Of a stretch of 64,000 nucleotides of DNA, positions 1 through 11,649 are shown piece by piece. Position 1 is the first letter of the stretch. Each line of letters opens with the position of its first letter. The stretch covers positions 65,389-129,388 of the forward strand of contig NRSV01000019.1 in the NCBI GenBank assembly GCA_002286855.1. The letters are read 5' to 3'. Made by a program: the position numbers and the translations under genes. Origin of the DNA: Bipolaris cookei. Taxonomy: Eukaryota > Ascomycota > Dothideomycetes > Pleosporales > Pleosporaceae. The notes under the pieces were generated by a model. It saw nothing but the letters and a program-made list of their open reading frames with translations, had not been told where the DNA came from and did not search any database.

Positions 1-1715
1 GACCTCTTGGTTGAGCTTACAGCGCCAAATGGCCGCAAGTATAAGCAGCCAAGAGGTCTCTTCATCAACAATGAGTTTGTCAAGTCCAAGTCTGGCGAAA
101 CCATCACGACCATAAACCCCAGGTATGCTAACCCCCCTGCAACACCCTGTCTGCGCTGTGTACGCTAGGCTAAGTTGATCCAGCGATGAGAGCGAGATTA
201 CATCCGTCTATGCGGCTGGCCCAGAGGACGTCGATATTGCGGTGGCAGCAGCACGCAAAGCCCTGAACAACCCGGAGTGGCGGGACATGGACTCGAATGT
301 CCGAGCCGATCTATTGTTCAAGTTTGCCCAGTTAATTGATGAGCACAGAGAGACGCTGGCGACCATCGAGACGTGGGACAATGGCAAGCCCTACTTGGTC
401 TCGCTCAATGAAGACTTGAGCGAAGTCATCGGCACTATCAAGTACTATGCTGGATATGCCAACAAGATTCATGGTACCGTCATTAACACCTCGCCCCTCA
501 AGCTAGCCTACACTGTCCGGGAGCCAGTCGGTGTCTGTGCACAGATCATCCCGTAAGATGCTTTGATTTCAGAGAATTTAAGGTCGAGGTACTGACTTCA
601 TCTAGTTGGAACTTTCCCCTGGCTATGGCGGCCTGGAAACTGGGTCCTGCCCTCTGTACTGGCAACACAATAGTTATGAAAGCTGCTGAGCAGACACCAC
701 TTTCCCTCTTGTATCTCGGATACCTGGTCAAAGAAGCCGGTTTCCCTCCAGGTGTCGTCAACTTCCTCAATGGCGAGGGTAGGACGGCTGGAGCTGCGCT
801 GGCGCAGCATCTTGATGTAGACAAGATTGCCTTTACCGGATCGACAGCAACAGGAAAAGAGATTATGAAGATGGCTGCTATCAACATGAAGAACATTACA
901 CTTGAAACCGGAGGAAAGTCGCCATTGGTTATTTTTGATGACGCAGACTTTGATCAAGCAGTCAAGTGGGCGCACACGGGTATCATGTAAGATATGCTTC
1001 TGCTTCTCGATTGCATTTGACTAACAATTTTCAGGTACAACCAAGGCCAAGTGTGCACGGCAACATCAAGGATACTGGTGCAGGAGGGCATTTACGAAAA
1101 GTTTGTCGAGGCGTTCAAGAGCTACGTCAAGACGGCTTCAGTTGTTGGAGATCCGTTCAAGGACGACACGTTCCAAGGACCGCAGGTGACCAAGGCGCAG
1201 TTTGAGCGCGTGCTCTCGTACATTGAAGCGGGCAAATCAGAGGGAGCCACGCTGGTTGCAGGCGGCGAGGCGTACAAGAACGTAGGCGGCAAGGGCTTCT
1301 TCGTGGCACCTACCATTTTCAAAGATGTGACGGACTCGATGAAAATCTACCGCGAGGAAGTGTTCGGCCCGTTCGTCGCCATCAGTTCGTTCAAGGAAGA
1401 AGAAGAGGCCATCCAACGTGCAAACGACACTACCTATGGCCTGGGTGCAGCGGTATTTACCGAAAACATTAGCAAGGCGCATCGTGTGGCTCGACGGATC
1501 GAAGCAGGCATGGTTTGGATTAATTCCAGCAACGACTCTGATTTGCGAGTTCCGTTTGGAGGCGTAAAGCAAAGCGGGATTGGCAGGGAGCTGGGTGAAG
1601 CTGGCTTAGAGGCGTACACCAACAAGAAGGTATGTGCGGGATGCATTGAGTGGCGTCATGTACCTGCTAACACGGCTGCTAGGCTATCCACGTTAATCTA
1701 GGTACCAAACTTTAA
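1..1715 (+). CDS. Aldehyde dehydrogenase (NAD(P)+-dependent), 5' end cut by window
   Basis: Exons <1-122, 184-552, 606-986, 1035-1629 and 1683-1715 join in frame to 500 codons including the stop. Each intron is GT..AG and 48-61 bases long. The first visible residues (DLLVELTAPNGRKYKQPRGL) match the usual fungal ALDH start, so only a few codons are missing upstream. The catalytic Glu lies in LETGGKSP. The nucleophilic Cys lies in YNQGQVCTAT, which is rebuilt across the third intron. The protein should oxidise aldehydes to carboxylic acids; substrate (acetaldehyde or other) and compartment are not visible. Splicing of the short last exon gives the tail AIHVNLGTKL, of the kind seen in this family. 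Reading through that intron instead would end the frame at 1701 with an unlike tail. Family assignment is certain; the exact paralogue is not. Confidence 0.93.
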
Positions 1716-3370
1716 AAGCTTCAACGGCGCGGCCATGGACGGCAAGTACAAGCACGCAGGCAGTGGGGCCATGGGTAGTCAGGCAATATTTGCAAAGACG
1801 AAGGGCGTCCAAGAGTTCCGCCCTTGGCGCCAGGGCTTGGACGGTTGACGGGAGGCCAGGTTTGCAGTAGAGTACTTAGAGGGTCGGTGTCATGAATACA
1901 AATGTCGGTGTACATGAGTGAATGTCAGGTTGCTGATTTGTTTTGCGAAGAAAGTGGTTCGTGTGTGAGGCGCATGGTGTGTGCATGAAGAGCAGCCTGA
2001 TGACCCCTTGGGCTGCCAATGGAAGAGAGTCGCAAGGGCAGAAGATGACCTGTGGGAGTAGGCACATGTACATATACATATGTATGTACAGAACACGTAT
2101 GTACAGAACACGTGTAGGGTAGGGTTGTGCCCGGAGGATCCGTCGGTTGGGCTGGGTGGGTGGTAGCCTGGACGGATTGCTGACAGTGGGCCCATGATGT
2201 CGTTGGCGGGGTTGCAGTTGGGCGAATGTGTTCGGTGGACTTGCAGCGCGGTTTTCTGCTCAGTCGGCTTGCGCCAATTATGGGAGGGATGTGAGGCGAG
2301 GAGGAGAGGGCTGGCCTACAATCCTGCTAGCTAATCCATGGTTGAAGGCTGGGCGGTTGCAAGAGGAGCGATAGGTCACGTTGCGTGCCCAGAGGCTCTC
2401 TCTGATGCAAGGGCTTGTAATCCTTGCCCGCAATCTTGGCGAGGTCGCGTTGTGGGAGCTGTCGACTGTTTTTCTCTTCCCTGTTCTCTCGCTCTCTTTC
2501 TCTCTTTCTTCTTCTTCCACCCGTCTGATCCCCATCGATGCGATCGGCTGCCGTGGTTGTTGTATCAGTAGAGGCCGCAGTACCCACATCACGTACTACT
2601 AGCACCGCACAGTAACGCACCACACCGCAGCACCCTGTCGCAGCAAGCCAGCCCCGTCCAGGTTGCGTAGCACTGCGGCGCCGTCGCGGCAGCCTGGGCT
2701 CATACTAGTCAGCGTTCGCCTGCCCGCTAACAGCGCACCCAACGCTGCCATTCAACGACGCGGCAGGGCCTACGCCGACTAGACGTTGCGGCTGACATCG
2801 TCGCTGGCTCCCCCGCCCTGCTAGCTTGGATAGCGGTTCAAGGCATCGTTATCATCGTTGCTCTCGCCCGGCCCCAGCCCCAGCCCGTGAGCACTGCCCA
2901 AACAACCCGCCTGTCCACTGCACACCACCGATCTGGCGCGCACGCTGGAAGACGATCGCTCCCCCGTCGCCCAGCCTAGCCTCATCTGCCACCACTTGTC
3001 GAGGCAGATCACGACTGCGCCGACGGAGGCCCGCTTCCTGTCTTTTCTTGCCCGCCTCTACCGACCGCCCTAGCACAGCCTCTGCCTCTTGCCCAACCCA
3101 ACCACCACCACCACAACACATAAACACGACTACCGCCTGCGCCCTTGCCTGGCGTCCTCGCTCCCAGTAGACACTGGCACGGAGCTGACGGAGAGAGCGA
3201 GCCAGCCAGCCAGCGAGCAAGGTCATCCCCGGCTTGGTTCTGCACTCCCCTCCCCAGCTCGGCCGCCGTTTCCTCCTTTCATGTGAGAAGCATCAACCGC
3301 CCTCACAAGACCAGCATACACACCGCCCGTCTCGATACACGCTCGCTTAGCCACGCCATCTCCACCCACC
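1716..3370. other. Intergenic region and 5' leader of the phosphatase gene
   Basis: No open frame here has family features. A 15-bp unit (GTATGTACAGAACAC) is repeated twice in tandem at 2082-2111. The stretch 2460-2530 is strongly pyrimidine-rich (CT runs) and 2580-3360 is C-rich with many short ACC/CAC runs, which fits a long fungal 5' untranslated leader before the ATG at 3371. Confidence 0.5.
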
Positions 3371-5106
3371 ATGGGCAACCAACAGTCAAGCAGCAAGGAC
3401 AAGAAAGGCGATAAGGGCGGTGCCGACGGCGTCCCTCTCGGCCGCGAGTACTACCGCTCCTTTGAGAGATCCGACACCAAAGACTCAACTCGCTCGCTGC
3501 GTACCTCGTTGCGCAACAAAATCCCTGGCACCGGCAAGTCCGAAAGCCCACGAAACTCGGTTGCCGGCATTGGTGATGCCAACGGCAAGGTGGACAAGTC
3601 GGATGCTGCTTCCACAAAGTCCAAAGGCTCGCGAAGAAACTCGCTAGCTTCAGCCCCCGCACAGCCCCCCGCTCCAGCCCCCGCTGAGGGCTCGACAGAA
3701 CCCACAGACAAGCCCGAGTCCGACGCGGACGTGCCCCAAGCACCGCCCTCGCCCGTTCACGGCGCAACGCTTGGAACAGGCCATGAGGGAGTGACCAAGG
3801 CCCAGCGAACTGGCGAAGTAGACCACGTCTCTGATGTTCCGCCCACGGGAGCCGCACAACCTTCGGCTTCAGCCCAGCCGGGCGAGTCCATCTTGCAAAA
3901 GAAAGACCAGCCTATCCCTAGGCTACCGGAGCCTCCAGCGCCAACAGATGGCTCGGGCTCGCCCATGGAGATTAGCGCGCTCAAAACAATGGATCTCGAT
4001 GACATGATTCAGCGACTGCTCGACGCTGCATACGCTGGAAAAGTCACCAAGACAGTCAGCTTGAAGAATGCCGAGATCTTTGCTATTTGCTCAGCTGCTC
4101 GAGAAGTATTCCTGAGTCAGCCAGCTTTGCTGGAACTTGCTGCGCCTGTAAAGATTGTGGGCGACATCCACGGACAATACACCGACCTAATTCGAATGTT
4201 CGAGATGTGTGGCTTCCCACCAAATTCAAACTACCTTTTCCTCGGCGATTATGTCGACCGCGGCAAGCAGAGCCTGGAAACCATTCTTCTGCTCCTTTGC
4301 TACAAGCTCAAGTTCCCCGAGAACTTCTTCCTGTTGCGCGGCAACCACGAGTGCGCCAACGTCACGCGCGTATACGGTTTCTACGACGAATGCAAGAGAA
4401 GGTGCAATATCAAGGTGTGGAAGGCGTTTGTCGACACCTTCAATACACTGCCTATTGCGGCCATTGTAGCCCAAAAGATTTTCTGTGTACACGGCGGACT
4501 GTCACCCAGTCTGTCGCACATGGACGACATCAGGCAAATTGCGCGACCTACTGACGTGCCAGACTATGGTCTACTCAATGACCTGTTATGGAGTGATCCA
4601 GCTGATATGGAGAACGACTGGGAGTCCAATGAACGTGGAGTTAGTTACTGCTTTGGCAAAAAGGTCATCATGGAATTCCTGGCGCGACACGACTTCGACC
4701 TAGTTTGCAGAGCCCACATGGTTGTAGAAGATGGTTACGAGTTCTTCACAGACCGGGTATTGGTGACTGTGTTTTCTGCGCCAAACGTAAGACACTCGTT
4801 ATTTCTTTCAGCTCGGAATTCAGCTAACACTGTACAGTATTGTGGTGAATTCGACAACTGGGGTGCCGTCATGTCGGTTTCTGGCGAATTACTTTGCAGT
4901 TTTGAGCTCCTCAAACCCCTCGACTCAAGTGCACTGAAGAGCCATATCAAAAAGAGCAGGAACAAGCGCCAAAGCATGCTCAACTCACCAGTACGTATCA
5001 CAATTGAACTTCCTGAAATTTTGCACAATTCAGGGACTATCCATTGTATATATAGCAGTACTAACAAGGCCGGCAGCCCGCGCACTACGCTCCTCAAAGT
5101 TACTAA
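3371..5106 (+). CDS. PPZ1: Serine/threonine protein phosphatase PPZ type (PP1-like)
   Basis: Exons 3371-4786, 4838-4990 and 5077-5106 give 532 residues. The protein starts MGNQQSSS, a good N-myristoylation signal (Gly2, Ser6). About 200 residues rich in Ser, Pro and Ala follow, the low-complexity extension that separates PPZ from PP1. The catalytic PP1-like domain starts near residue 207 and shows GDIHGQ, GDYVDRG and LRGNHE, the metal-binding and catalytic signatures, then SAPNYCGEFDN across the first intron. PPZ phosphatases in yeasts act in salt tolerance, K+ homeostasis and cell integrity at the membrane. The first intron is 51 bases and stop-free, so its retention stays in frame. The second has two usable acceptors; the first, just after an exact TACTAAC box, gives the tail PAHYAPQSY. 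The start follows CCACCATGG. Confidence 0.93.
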
Positions 5107-5660
5107 CCCTATGCTTGGGTATAGGGTACTCGCGGTACTCCGCCCTTTCCGTCTGCATCTGCGACCCTGACAGGAAATATTTTGGTACTACAAAAGCCGG
5201 CGTCTTCTGAGTTAGCCGATGATACCATCATGACAGACGAACGAGAAAAGCGAGATGTTGCCAAACAGCCACGGTGCGTGCAGAGGAAACCTGGATTGGA
5301 ACGACTGGGCAGCCAAGACGATGATGCCTCCATGCCTGTGCCCGCGAAACATGGGCAAATTAGATCGAGCACTTGGATAAATACTTGAAGCGAGCCTGCT
5401 AGATTACCGAAAAACCCTAGAGCGCCGTTGTTACTGCAAAGCATGCATTCGCACAGCGCTAAACAACTAGGCGAGGAGCAAAGGAAACAGAAGCTCGAAG
5501 AACAGAGGGCATTATGGGAGTCTACGCTTCCTAAATCCCTCCTAGATCATATTGGGGGCTTCGCTACCGGACACCATTTTGACTATGTGCATCATACAGG
5601 CATGCGCCGAAGCAGCTGAGCATATGATATCTTGCCAATGGTTCTTTCTTCTGAGGACCC
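5107..5660 (+). pseudogene. Possible decayed gene or alternative PPZ 3' exon
   Basis: Three short frames on the + strand follow each other in order. One runs to a TGA at 5386-5388 and is open in phase from a second acceptor of the phosphatase intron at 5125. A second covers about 5351-5470 with one internal stop (LLDYRKTLERRCYCKACIRT). A third covers about 5455-5619 (KQLGEEQRKQKLEEQRALWE...LPKSLLDHIGGF). Composition is protein-like (charged helices), but the frames differ and carry stops, so this reads like a gene broken by small indels, or partly an alternative phosphatase exon. I recognise no family. Confidence 0.3.
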
Positions 5661-6356
5661 CTCCAGAATTTCGTCACTAAACCGGACGCTGGGCTTTCTT
5701 TTCTATGGGGAGTTAGGATGGATGATGCAACAATTTACCTGTTCGCTCTATTCTCCGAAAGCTTGTTTTTTTGTTTCATCTCCTAATTGTCTTGCGCATT
5801 GATAAGCGTAGGCGTATATCATACACGTGGGCTTCTATCAGCTTACTTCTCTCTCATTTTAACCATGACCTGATATGGTATAGAGCATGACGCGCTGATG
5901 GCTCTACAAGATGAACGGAAGTGGGTCGGGATGTTAAATTTATAGCATACTGATGACAGCTGTAGCCCGTTTTTTTCTCATTAATACTATTCATACATCT
6001 CTTGTTGAAGACGTAGATGGCTTTCTTGATGTGACGCTCTTCTCATGCAGATGTGCTAGCCTGATGTGGGATTTACATAGGTGTTGTGCTGAACCTTTGG
6101 TCTTCTCTTGCTCTAGTTAGGCATATCGAATATACACATCGAAAATGTTTGTTAATTCTACTCCATTAGTTGCCTTGACAAGCTACATGCTTCCGCTTTA
6201 CACTTATCTTACTCTTTTCACCAACTTACTAGACTCTCGTGGTAATTCAAAACAAGACCGATACCTTCTTCATGGAAGATGGAAACATGCTGGCAAATAT
6301 GTACTTCCTATCCTGAGGTATAGTAGAGGTGTAGTTAGATTATCTCTATACTAGCT
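5661..6356. other. AT-rich intergenic region
   Basis: T-rich stretches and short direct repeats only; no coding frame that I can support and no RNA gene recognised. It probably holds 3' untranslated sequence of the convergent neighbours. Confidence 0.4.
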
Positions 6357-6808
6357 CTACTCTACCTCTATTTGCCATATTCTGTAGACGATGGACTCCA
6401 CGAACGATGTCGCTTCGAGTGTCACTTTTACGCAATACTGTTTCCGTCCAGTTGTATCGTATACGCCAGTAACAAAGATCTCACGATAACTAGTTATTCC
6501 CATCTCCCTGTGCATCTTGAATCCCGTATCTCCCCACTCGCCCACCACACCCCCTACCTTGGACTCAAATCATAATCACTCCTAATACTCCCACACGCCA
6601 CAGCCTCCTCACCCTGCACCATTCGTCCATCCACACGACGCAAACCGCTCCGAGCGCTCCGGCGTCCAGGGTAGCGTGTTGAGGCATGATGCTGAGTTGG
6701 GTTTTGTCTGGTAAGAGATGGGCGGGGTTGGAAAGGCGTAGTGTTCGCGATTGTTTCGTTCTGGTCTGGAGTTTGGTTGGGGTCCTTTGGTGGTGTTGGC
6801 GATGACAT
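6357..6808 (-). CDS. Small hypothetical protein, two exons
   Basis: The start at 6808 has a good context (AACCATGTC). Exon 1 (6558-6808) encodes a polar Pro/Thr/Asn-rich segment (MSSPTPPKDPNQTPDQNETI) followed by Arg-rich sequence. A 50-base intron (GTAGGG...GCACAG, 6508-6557) joins it in frame to exon 2 (6357-6507). The joint reads SDYDLSPREMGITSYREIFV and the frame continues to a TAG. Total length is 133 residues. The sudden change from disordered to ordered, beta-like sequence (FVTGVYDTTGRKQYCVKVTL) suggests a small folded C-terminal domain. I do not recognise the family. Without the splice, the first exon stops almost at once and the second lacks a good start, which is the argument for the model. 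Confidence 0.45.
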
Positions 6809-7373
6809 GGTTGGGTTTATTCTCGGTGCTGGAAAGCGATTTAAGTGGCTATATAGGTTTTGAAATGTGTGTTGAATCGTAGACTTGGGTGAACAAGAAA
6901 ATGGAGACGTCTCAAGGTACAGATTTATGGTCACAATAGAAGGCTGCAATGGATAAGGGACACGGGCAGGATTTCATCCTCGCCATAAGCGACATATACT
7001 GTACTGACCAACCGGCCCCCAAATGATGTAGCGATTTTGGTTGACGGGATGGTAGCGGCACGGATGTATACGGACTTGTGTTACAATGGCCTCCCTTATA
7101 GAAAGGCTGCTAGCGCTTCTCGATGGGACATAGTGGCATCAAGGTAAACAGCTAATCGGAACGTCTATTGCCCCCTCCATCTAAGCAGCAACCGAATCTA
7201 TTCCTTTCTCGAAGTAAAGGCGGTACCAAATCGTTGAGGGGGGACACTGCAGTGTATACTTGTCACTGCCACGTCTAGCTATAGTAAAACTACAATACAA
7301 CACTATTCGTCTAAGAAACAAGATCTAGCACACCAAACACAACCTGAATATAAAATAATACAATCAATACACG
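6809..7373. other. Intergenic, between two minus-strand genes
   Basis: Promoter side of the small hypothetical gene and 3' side of the glycosyltransferase gene. AT-rich around 7260-7380; I see no further feature. Confidence 0.4.
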
Positions 7374-10300
7374 TCATACTAAAACACTTGACCCTCGCCG
7401 TTGCATCGCCTTCCACCTCGCCACCACATTTTCCCTCTCTTCATTTGACGCCTGTTCCAAATCACGCGCACCCTGCCGCAGCCTGATAAGATACAATTCC
7501 GTCTGAAGCGGAGTGAGCCTATGCTTCGATAACGCGCACTCGATTCCTTTGAGCGTGTAGCCAGGTAATCCCCAGATGGCTGTTAAAAAAAGACCAATTT
7601 AGTAATTGAATCCTTGATGCAAAGGGGCTGAGAAGGCTTACCAGCTGAAGTGTGGTACGCAAAACCCCCGATGCCTCGTCCGATACCTTTTGGCAGGCCC
7701 AGTGGACCCTCGAGTTTAATCCCGAGATAGGGATGTTTTACTAGTCCGGTAAATGCTTGGTAGAGACCTAGTTGGAATTCCTGATGGGAAGGGAGGTTAG
7801 TCAGCTGCCGTGTTTTTTTACTTTTTTTAGATGAGATGGATGATACGTACTTTGCCTGCAACGGCTAGGCCGCTGCCCAGACCGACGATTTCATCGCGGC
7901 GTCGGTGGTGCTCGTTGGCTATGGAGTGGGAGGGGAAATTGCGGAAGCCGTTTGCTACGTTGTAGAAGAGTGCCACGGGGGCTTCTTTGGTTAGAACTGT
8001 ATTACTGAAAGGGATTATGGATATTTGAACGTACCTTTTAAATATGTCTTTGTTACGTCTCCTGCGTAGTGGAGAGTTGCGCTGGTTATTTGGTAGGCTC
8101 GTCCGTACTCAGCTTCTTGGGCAGCTAGGAGGGCATGAATTTTTGCTATTTCTTGTGCATCTGGCGGTTTTTCAATGTCGTCTTGCCAGTTGTCTTTCAA
8201 GGATTTGGTTGCCATCATACTGGCTATATGGGCTAGCCAAATGGGACTTATGGTTTGGTCTTTACTTTCTTCTTCTAGCCCTTCATTTTTCTGAGTACTT
8301 GTCGCCCCTGTGGGATTAGTACCTTGAAATTTTGTTTTTTTCAGACGATGGGAAAATTCCGACGTGTTGATTGCAAGGTTGGTAAAGAAACTGGAAGCTG
8401 CAGCTACGACGCCGATCAATGGTGCTTCCGCTCCTTCGTGGACATCTTCGATTATTAGCATGCAATAACGAGAGTTGCAAATAAAGTCTTACACCATTGT
8501 CTATGGCGGAGCCTAGAGTAAGTCAGCTTATGAACATGTTGGGGCGCCAGCAACTAATAAACCACTTACAGTCGCAGATCATTTGGATCTATCAATTTCT
8601 GCTTTGCAAGAACACAAGCAGCGAGCCCGCTAAGATGAGCTCCAGATTTCTTATCCTTCCATACTGCTAGGCGTTCCGGACAGATATGGCACCTCATCTC
8701 ATCTACCCTTAGTGCGCTCTCAAAATCCTGGACCGTCTCTGAGGCTCCATCCTCTTCTGCAATACAAGACGCCATCTTCTTGACAGCAATGTCGACTTCG
8801 GGTCTCAATGCAAACTTGATACTCTCGGCCAAGCTCTCTGGCGTGAGTTGTCTATAGGGAACAGGTTTCGGACCCGCGCCTGCTTTGGCAACCATTTTCC
8901 CCCAAAATGGTTGGTCGCCAAAGAACGGTACTATAACAGTGGGTTTTCCAAGTGCTATGCCCGCTGCCGTTGTACCTGCGCCTCCATGATGAACCACGCA
9001 GGAGACGTGTTGGAAAAGCCAATCCTTTTTGTATGTGTGAGTCTTTTTATCTAGAAACTCTAGCTTGTAGGTTCACTATACTTACGTGAGGACAATTCCC
9101 AATCATGTAGACATTCTCAGACACCTTGTCTGTGCCTATACCTCCCCATCCCTTCGAGATAATAGCACGCACTCCAACTAGCTTAATAGCTTCGAATATG
9201 AGATTTGTCAGGTGTACAGGGTCATCTACGACGATAGACCCGAAGCCAATGTAGACTGGTGTAGGGCCTTTGTCAAGGAATGCAATTAGATCGTCATGTG
9301 GTGAGTACGATGAACCAGCCTTCAGGAATGAGAAACCTGTTACATTGAGATGCTCAGGCCAATCTGATGGTTTAGGAATAAGGGCTTGTGACCAAAGATA
9401 GGAATGGGGGACTTTCAGTCTTCGAAACAGCTGGAATCCCCAAAGCGGGCTTATCTACATAGCGCAAAATGGTCAGCTTGAGAAAAGCTGTATACTGAGA
9501 CAGGATTCTTACAATATCGAGTTTCAAGGTGCGTGTCCTGAATCTATTGATGAGATCCCCTAGTCTAGTACGGTTAGCAGCCTCCTGTCAAAATTGATAT
9601 GAATAAGAGCTTACCCTTGCCAGGTAATCAGTTCCATGATAGCAAAGCTAACGTAGTTTGCTGAAGACTCATCTGCCTCACCATATTCCATCGCGGCTAG
9701 TGGATGGTGGAAAGCTTTTGTTGGTGACCATGGCATGGTGAACACAATATGTAGAGGTATCCCTAGCCTTTCTGCGCAGTGGATGTGGCCCATGGACGGT
9801 GGGTTGGCAATGATGACATCCGCAATAAATAAGCTCTTGGTCTGTTCCACATCCACTGCAGTGATCTTAGGTCCTAGTCCGTCTCCGGCTTCGATACAGC
9901 TACGCCATGTGCCTTCGAGTATCGTTGCCATCTCCTTCCGCCTCTTGCTCACTTCGCCAGCCCTGATACTTTCCATGCCTGGAAGTAACCCCGGGTTCTT
10001 CACCATGTACGCCATGAGAGCTTCTGGGTCACCCCCAATAGAAAAGAACTCGAGGCCATTGCTTTCCTTTGGCATGTAAGTTCCCATGATGATGTACGAA
10101 TGCGAGTAGATTGTTTGATCCACTTACGACGAAATCTTTGAAGGCTGGGTGCGTGCATATTCGCACACGGTGACAATATGGGGGTGCTTGCAGTAATTTG
10201 GCGATTGGAATAAAAGGTTGCACATCTCCTCTAGAGCCGCAAATGTGAATCGCAATGTTGAGTCTTGGCGAGGGAAGATCCGCTTGTTGGCTGTGAGAAA

Positions 10301-10499
10301 TGTAGAGTTGTGATGTATTGGCTGCATCTTTCCTGCTTACTGAGCTGCGCTGTTGATTTTTGAACCAGCGCTCAAGGCGTTTCGGAGTGTGATGAAAACG
10401 AACAGCGACCTGACCAAGCCTGTTCACTCTGCCTGAAATGTGTGACCTTGGATCGTGGAAGTGCCAACGTTCTGGGTGGCCCGAGAAACAGGGAGCCAT
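7374..10499 (-). CDS. UDP-glycosyltransferase, sterol 3-beta-glucosyltransferase-like (GT1/GT28)
   Basis: Ten exons in transcript order: 10128-10499, 9615-10066, 9513-9564, 9086-9454, 8570-9024, 8493-8512, 8035-8445, 7851-7984, 7642-7780 and 7374-7579. They give 2610 bases (869 residues) with no frame break. The N-terminal GT28-type domain shows IHICGSRGDVQPFIPIAKLL. The C-terminal nucleotide-sugar domain shows GFGSIV and HHGGAGTTAAGIALGKPT...PFFGDQPFWG. About 250 residues beyond the catalytic part (VHEGAEAPLIGVV to the end) are usual in fungal UGTs of this type. The enzyme should move a sugar from UDP-sugar to a sterol or similar lipophilic acceptor; it has no visible PH/GRAM domain as in Atg26. 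Exon 6 is only 20 bases. Branch sites such as TGCTAAT and TTCTAACC support the introns. The start is the ATG at 10499 (ACAACCATGG); upstream codons in frame lack an ATG. Confidence 0.85.
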
Positions 10500-11649
10500 G
10501 GTTGTGGGAGCATTAGGTGATACAATACGGGTGATGCTAGTAATGTCAGAGAGTCTGTGCAAGGGGAGTCTTTGGGTTAAGCGCTGTAAGATGGCGGCAG
10601 TTTGTATGACATATAACGTTGGCGCAGGGAATACATTCAGGTCCTAGTGTCAGTGAAGGTGGAAGCGCCGGATGGCTAACAGCGCTGGGCAGTGAAAAGT
10701 GGCGGACGAATACATGCGAATGTTGATGTCGCTTGCGAGTCCAGCTTGTGTCCAACATGTCCTATATATCATCTCAGTTTTGGAATCGTTCGACTACTTG
10801 ATCGATCCTTTCATGTGCGGCAAACGTCACAAAGTAAGCCCAAATGCGAAAAAAGTACCCGACGTTAGAAGATAAGCGTCCTGAGTACAACAGATGATCG
10901 CCGCTGCCTAGCATTCTTTCTCGTATCGACAGAAAGGATCTGGCGCTGATCTATGTATTTGCTTGCACAGACGAATCGTGAGGGCAATGTAAAACTCAAT
11001 GTCATGGTTCGTACGCTCTTGATGCAGCCAAAGAATTTAGGCTGTCACCACTCGGGGACCACGAGTTCCGATGTCAGATTCCCTCGGTGACGCAGAAGCC
11101 CCCTCGGCCGAAGATTTGCGGTTATTGGAGATGCGAGTAACTCCGAGATTGTAGTGCGCAGATGGCATCCCTACAAGCATTTTGCTTGATTGCCTGCCCT
11201 TCACGTGCATAATTGCCAAATATGAGTGTTGTGGCCAAGCGAATAGTTTGGAGAGATTGTCCTTGTACGGACTAACACCGGATGCCTCGGCAGCATGTGA
11301 GGCGACAAGAACAAATGCCAATGTCGTCACTCTTCTTCGTCAAGAATAATGGTCGGGTTCGGGCTTACTCGTTCCGTTCTCAAAACTTCTGCCAGATCAT
11401 CAAAAAATTCATGCTTTTACGGAGTCGTCACCAGTGGTGCAACACATAAAGAACAGGAGAACAAAACGCGACATTTACTGGTAAGCACGCATTAACAGCT
11501 GTGAAATCATTAGTTTAATAACCAAACTACACATTACATGTTCCAGGAACTTGACCGCACTGTTATCTGTTTGGATGCAACGTATCTTAGTTTTCCCGAC
11601 GATAGGGTGCAGGCTCAATGCAAACCGCGACTAAGTTTATCTCCACATT
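10500..11649. other. Intergenic region
   Basis: Upstream of the UGT gene and downstream of the GH5 gene. A weak minus-strand frame at about 11037-11330 begins with a non-ATG codon and resembles no family, so it is not called. No RNA gene or clear repeat seen. Confidence 0.4.

Noticed and set aside
8015..8461. Frame taken as a separate short gene on the minus strand starting with ATG at 8461
   Set aside because: The ATG lies in the intron/acceptor region of the UGT; splicing at 8446 gives the family continuation and keeps frame through all ten exons.
10438..10647. Plus-strand frame over the UGT start
   Set aside because: It overlaps the first UGT exon on the other strand, has no family features and ends soon.
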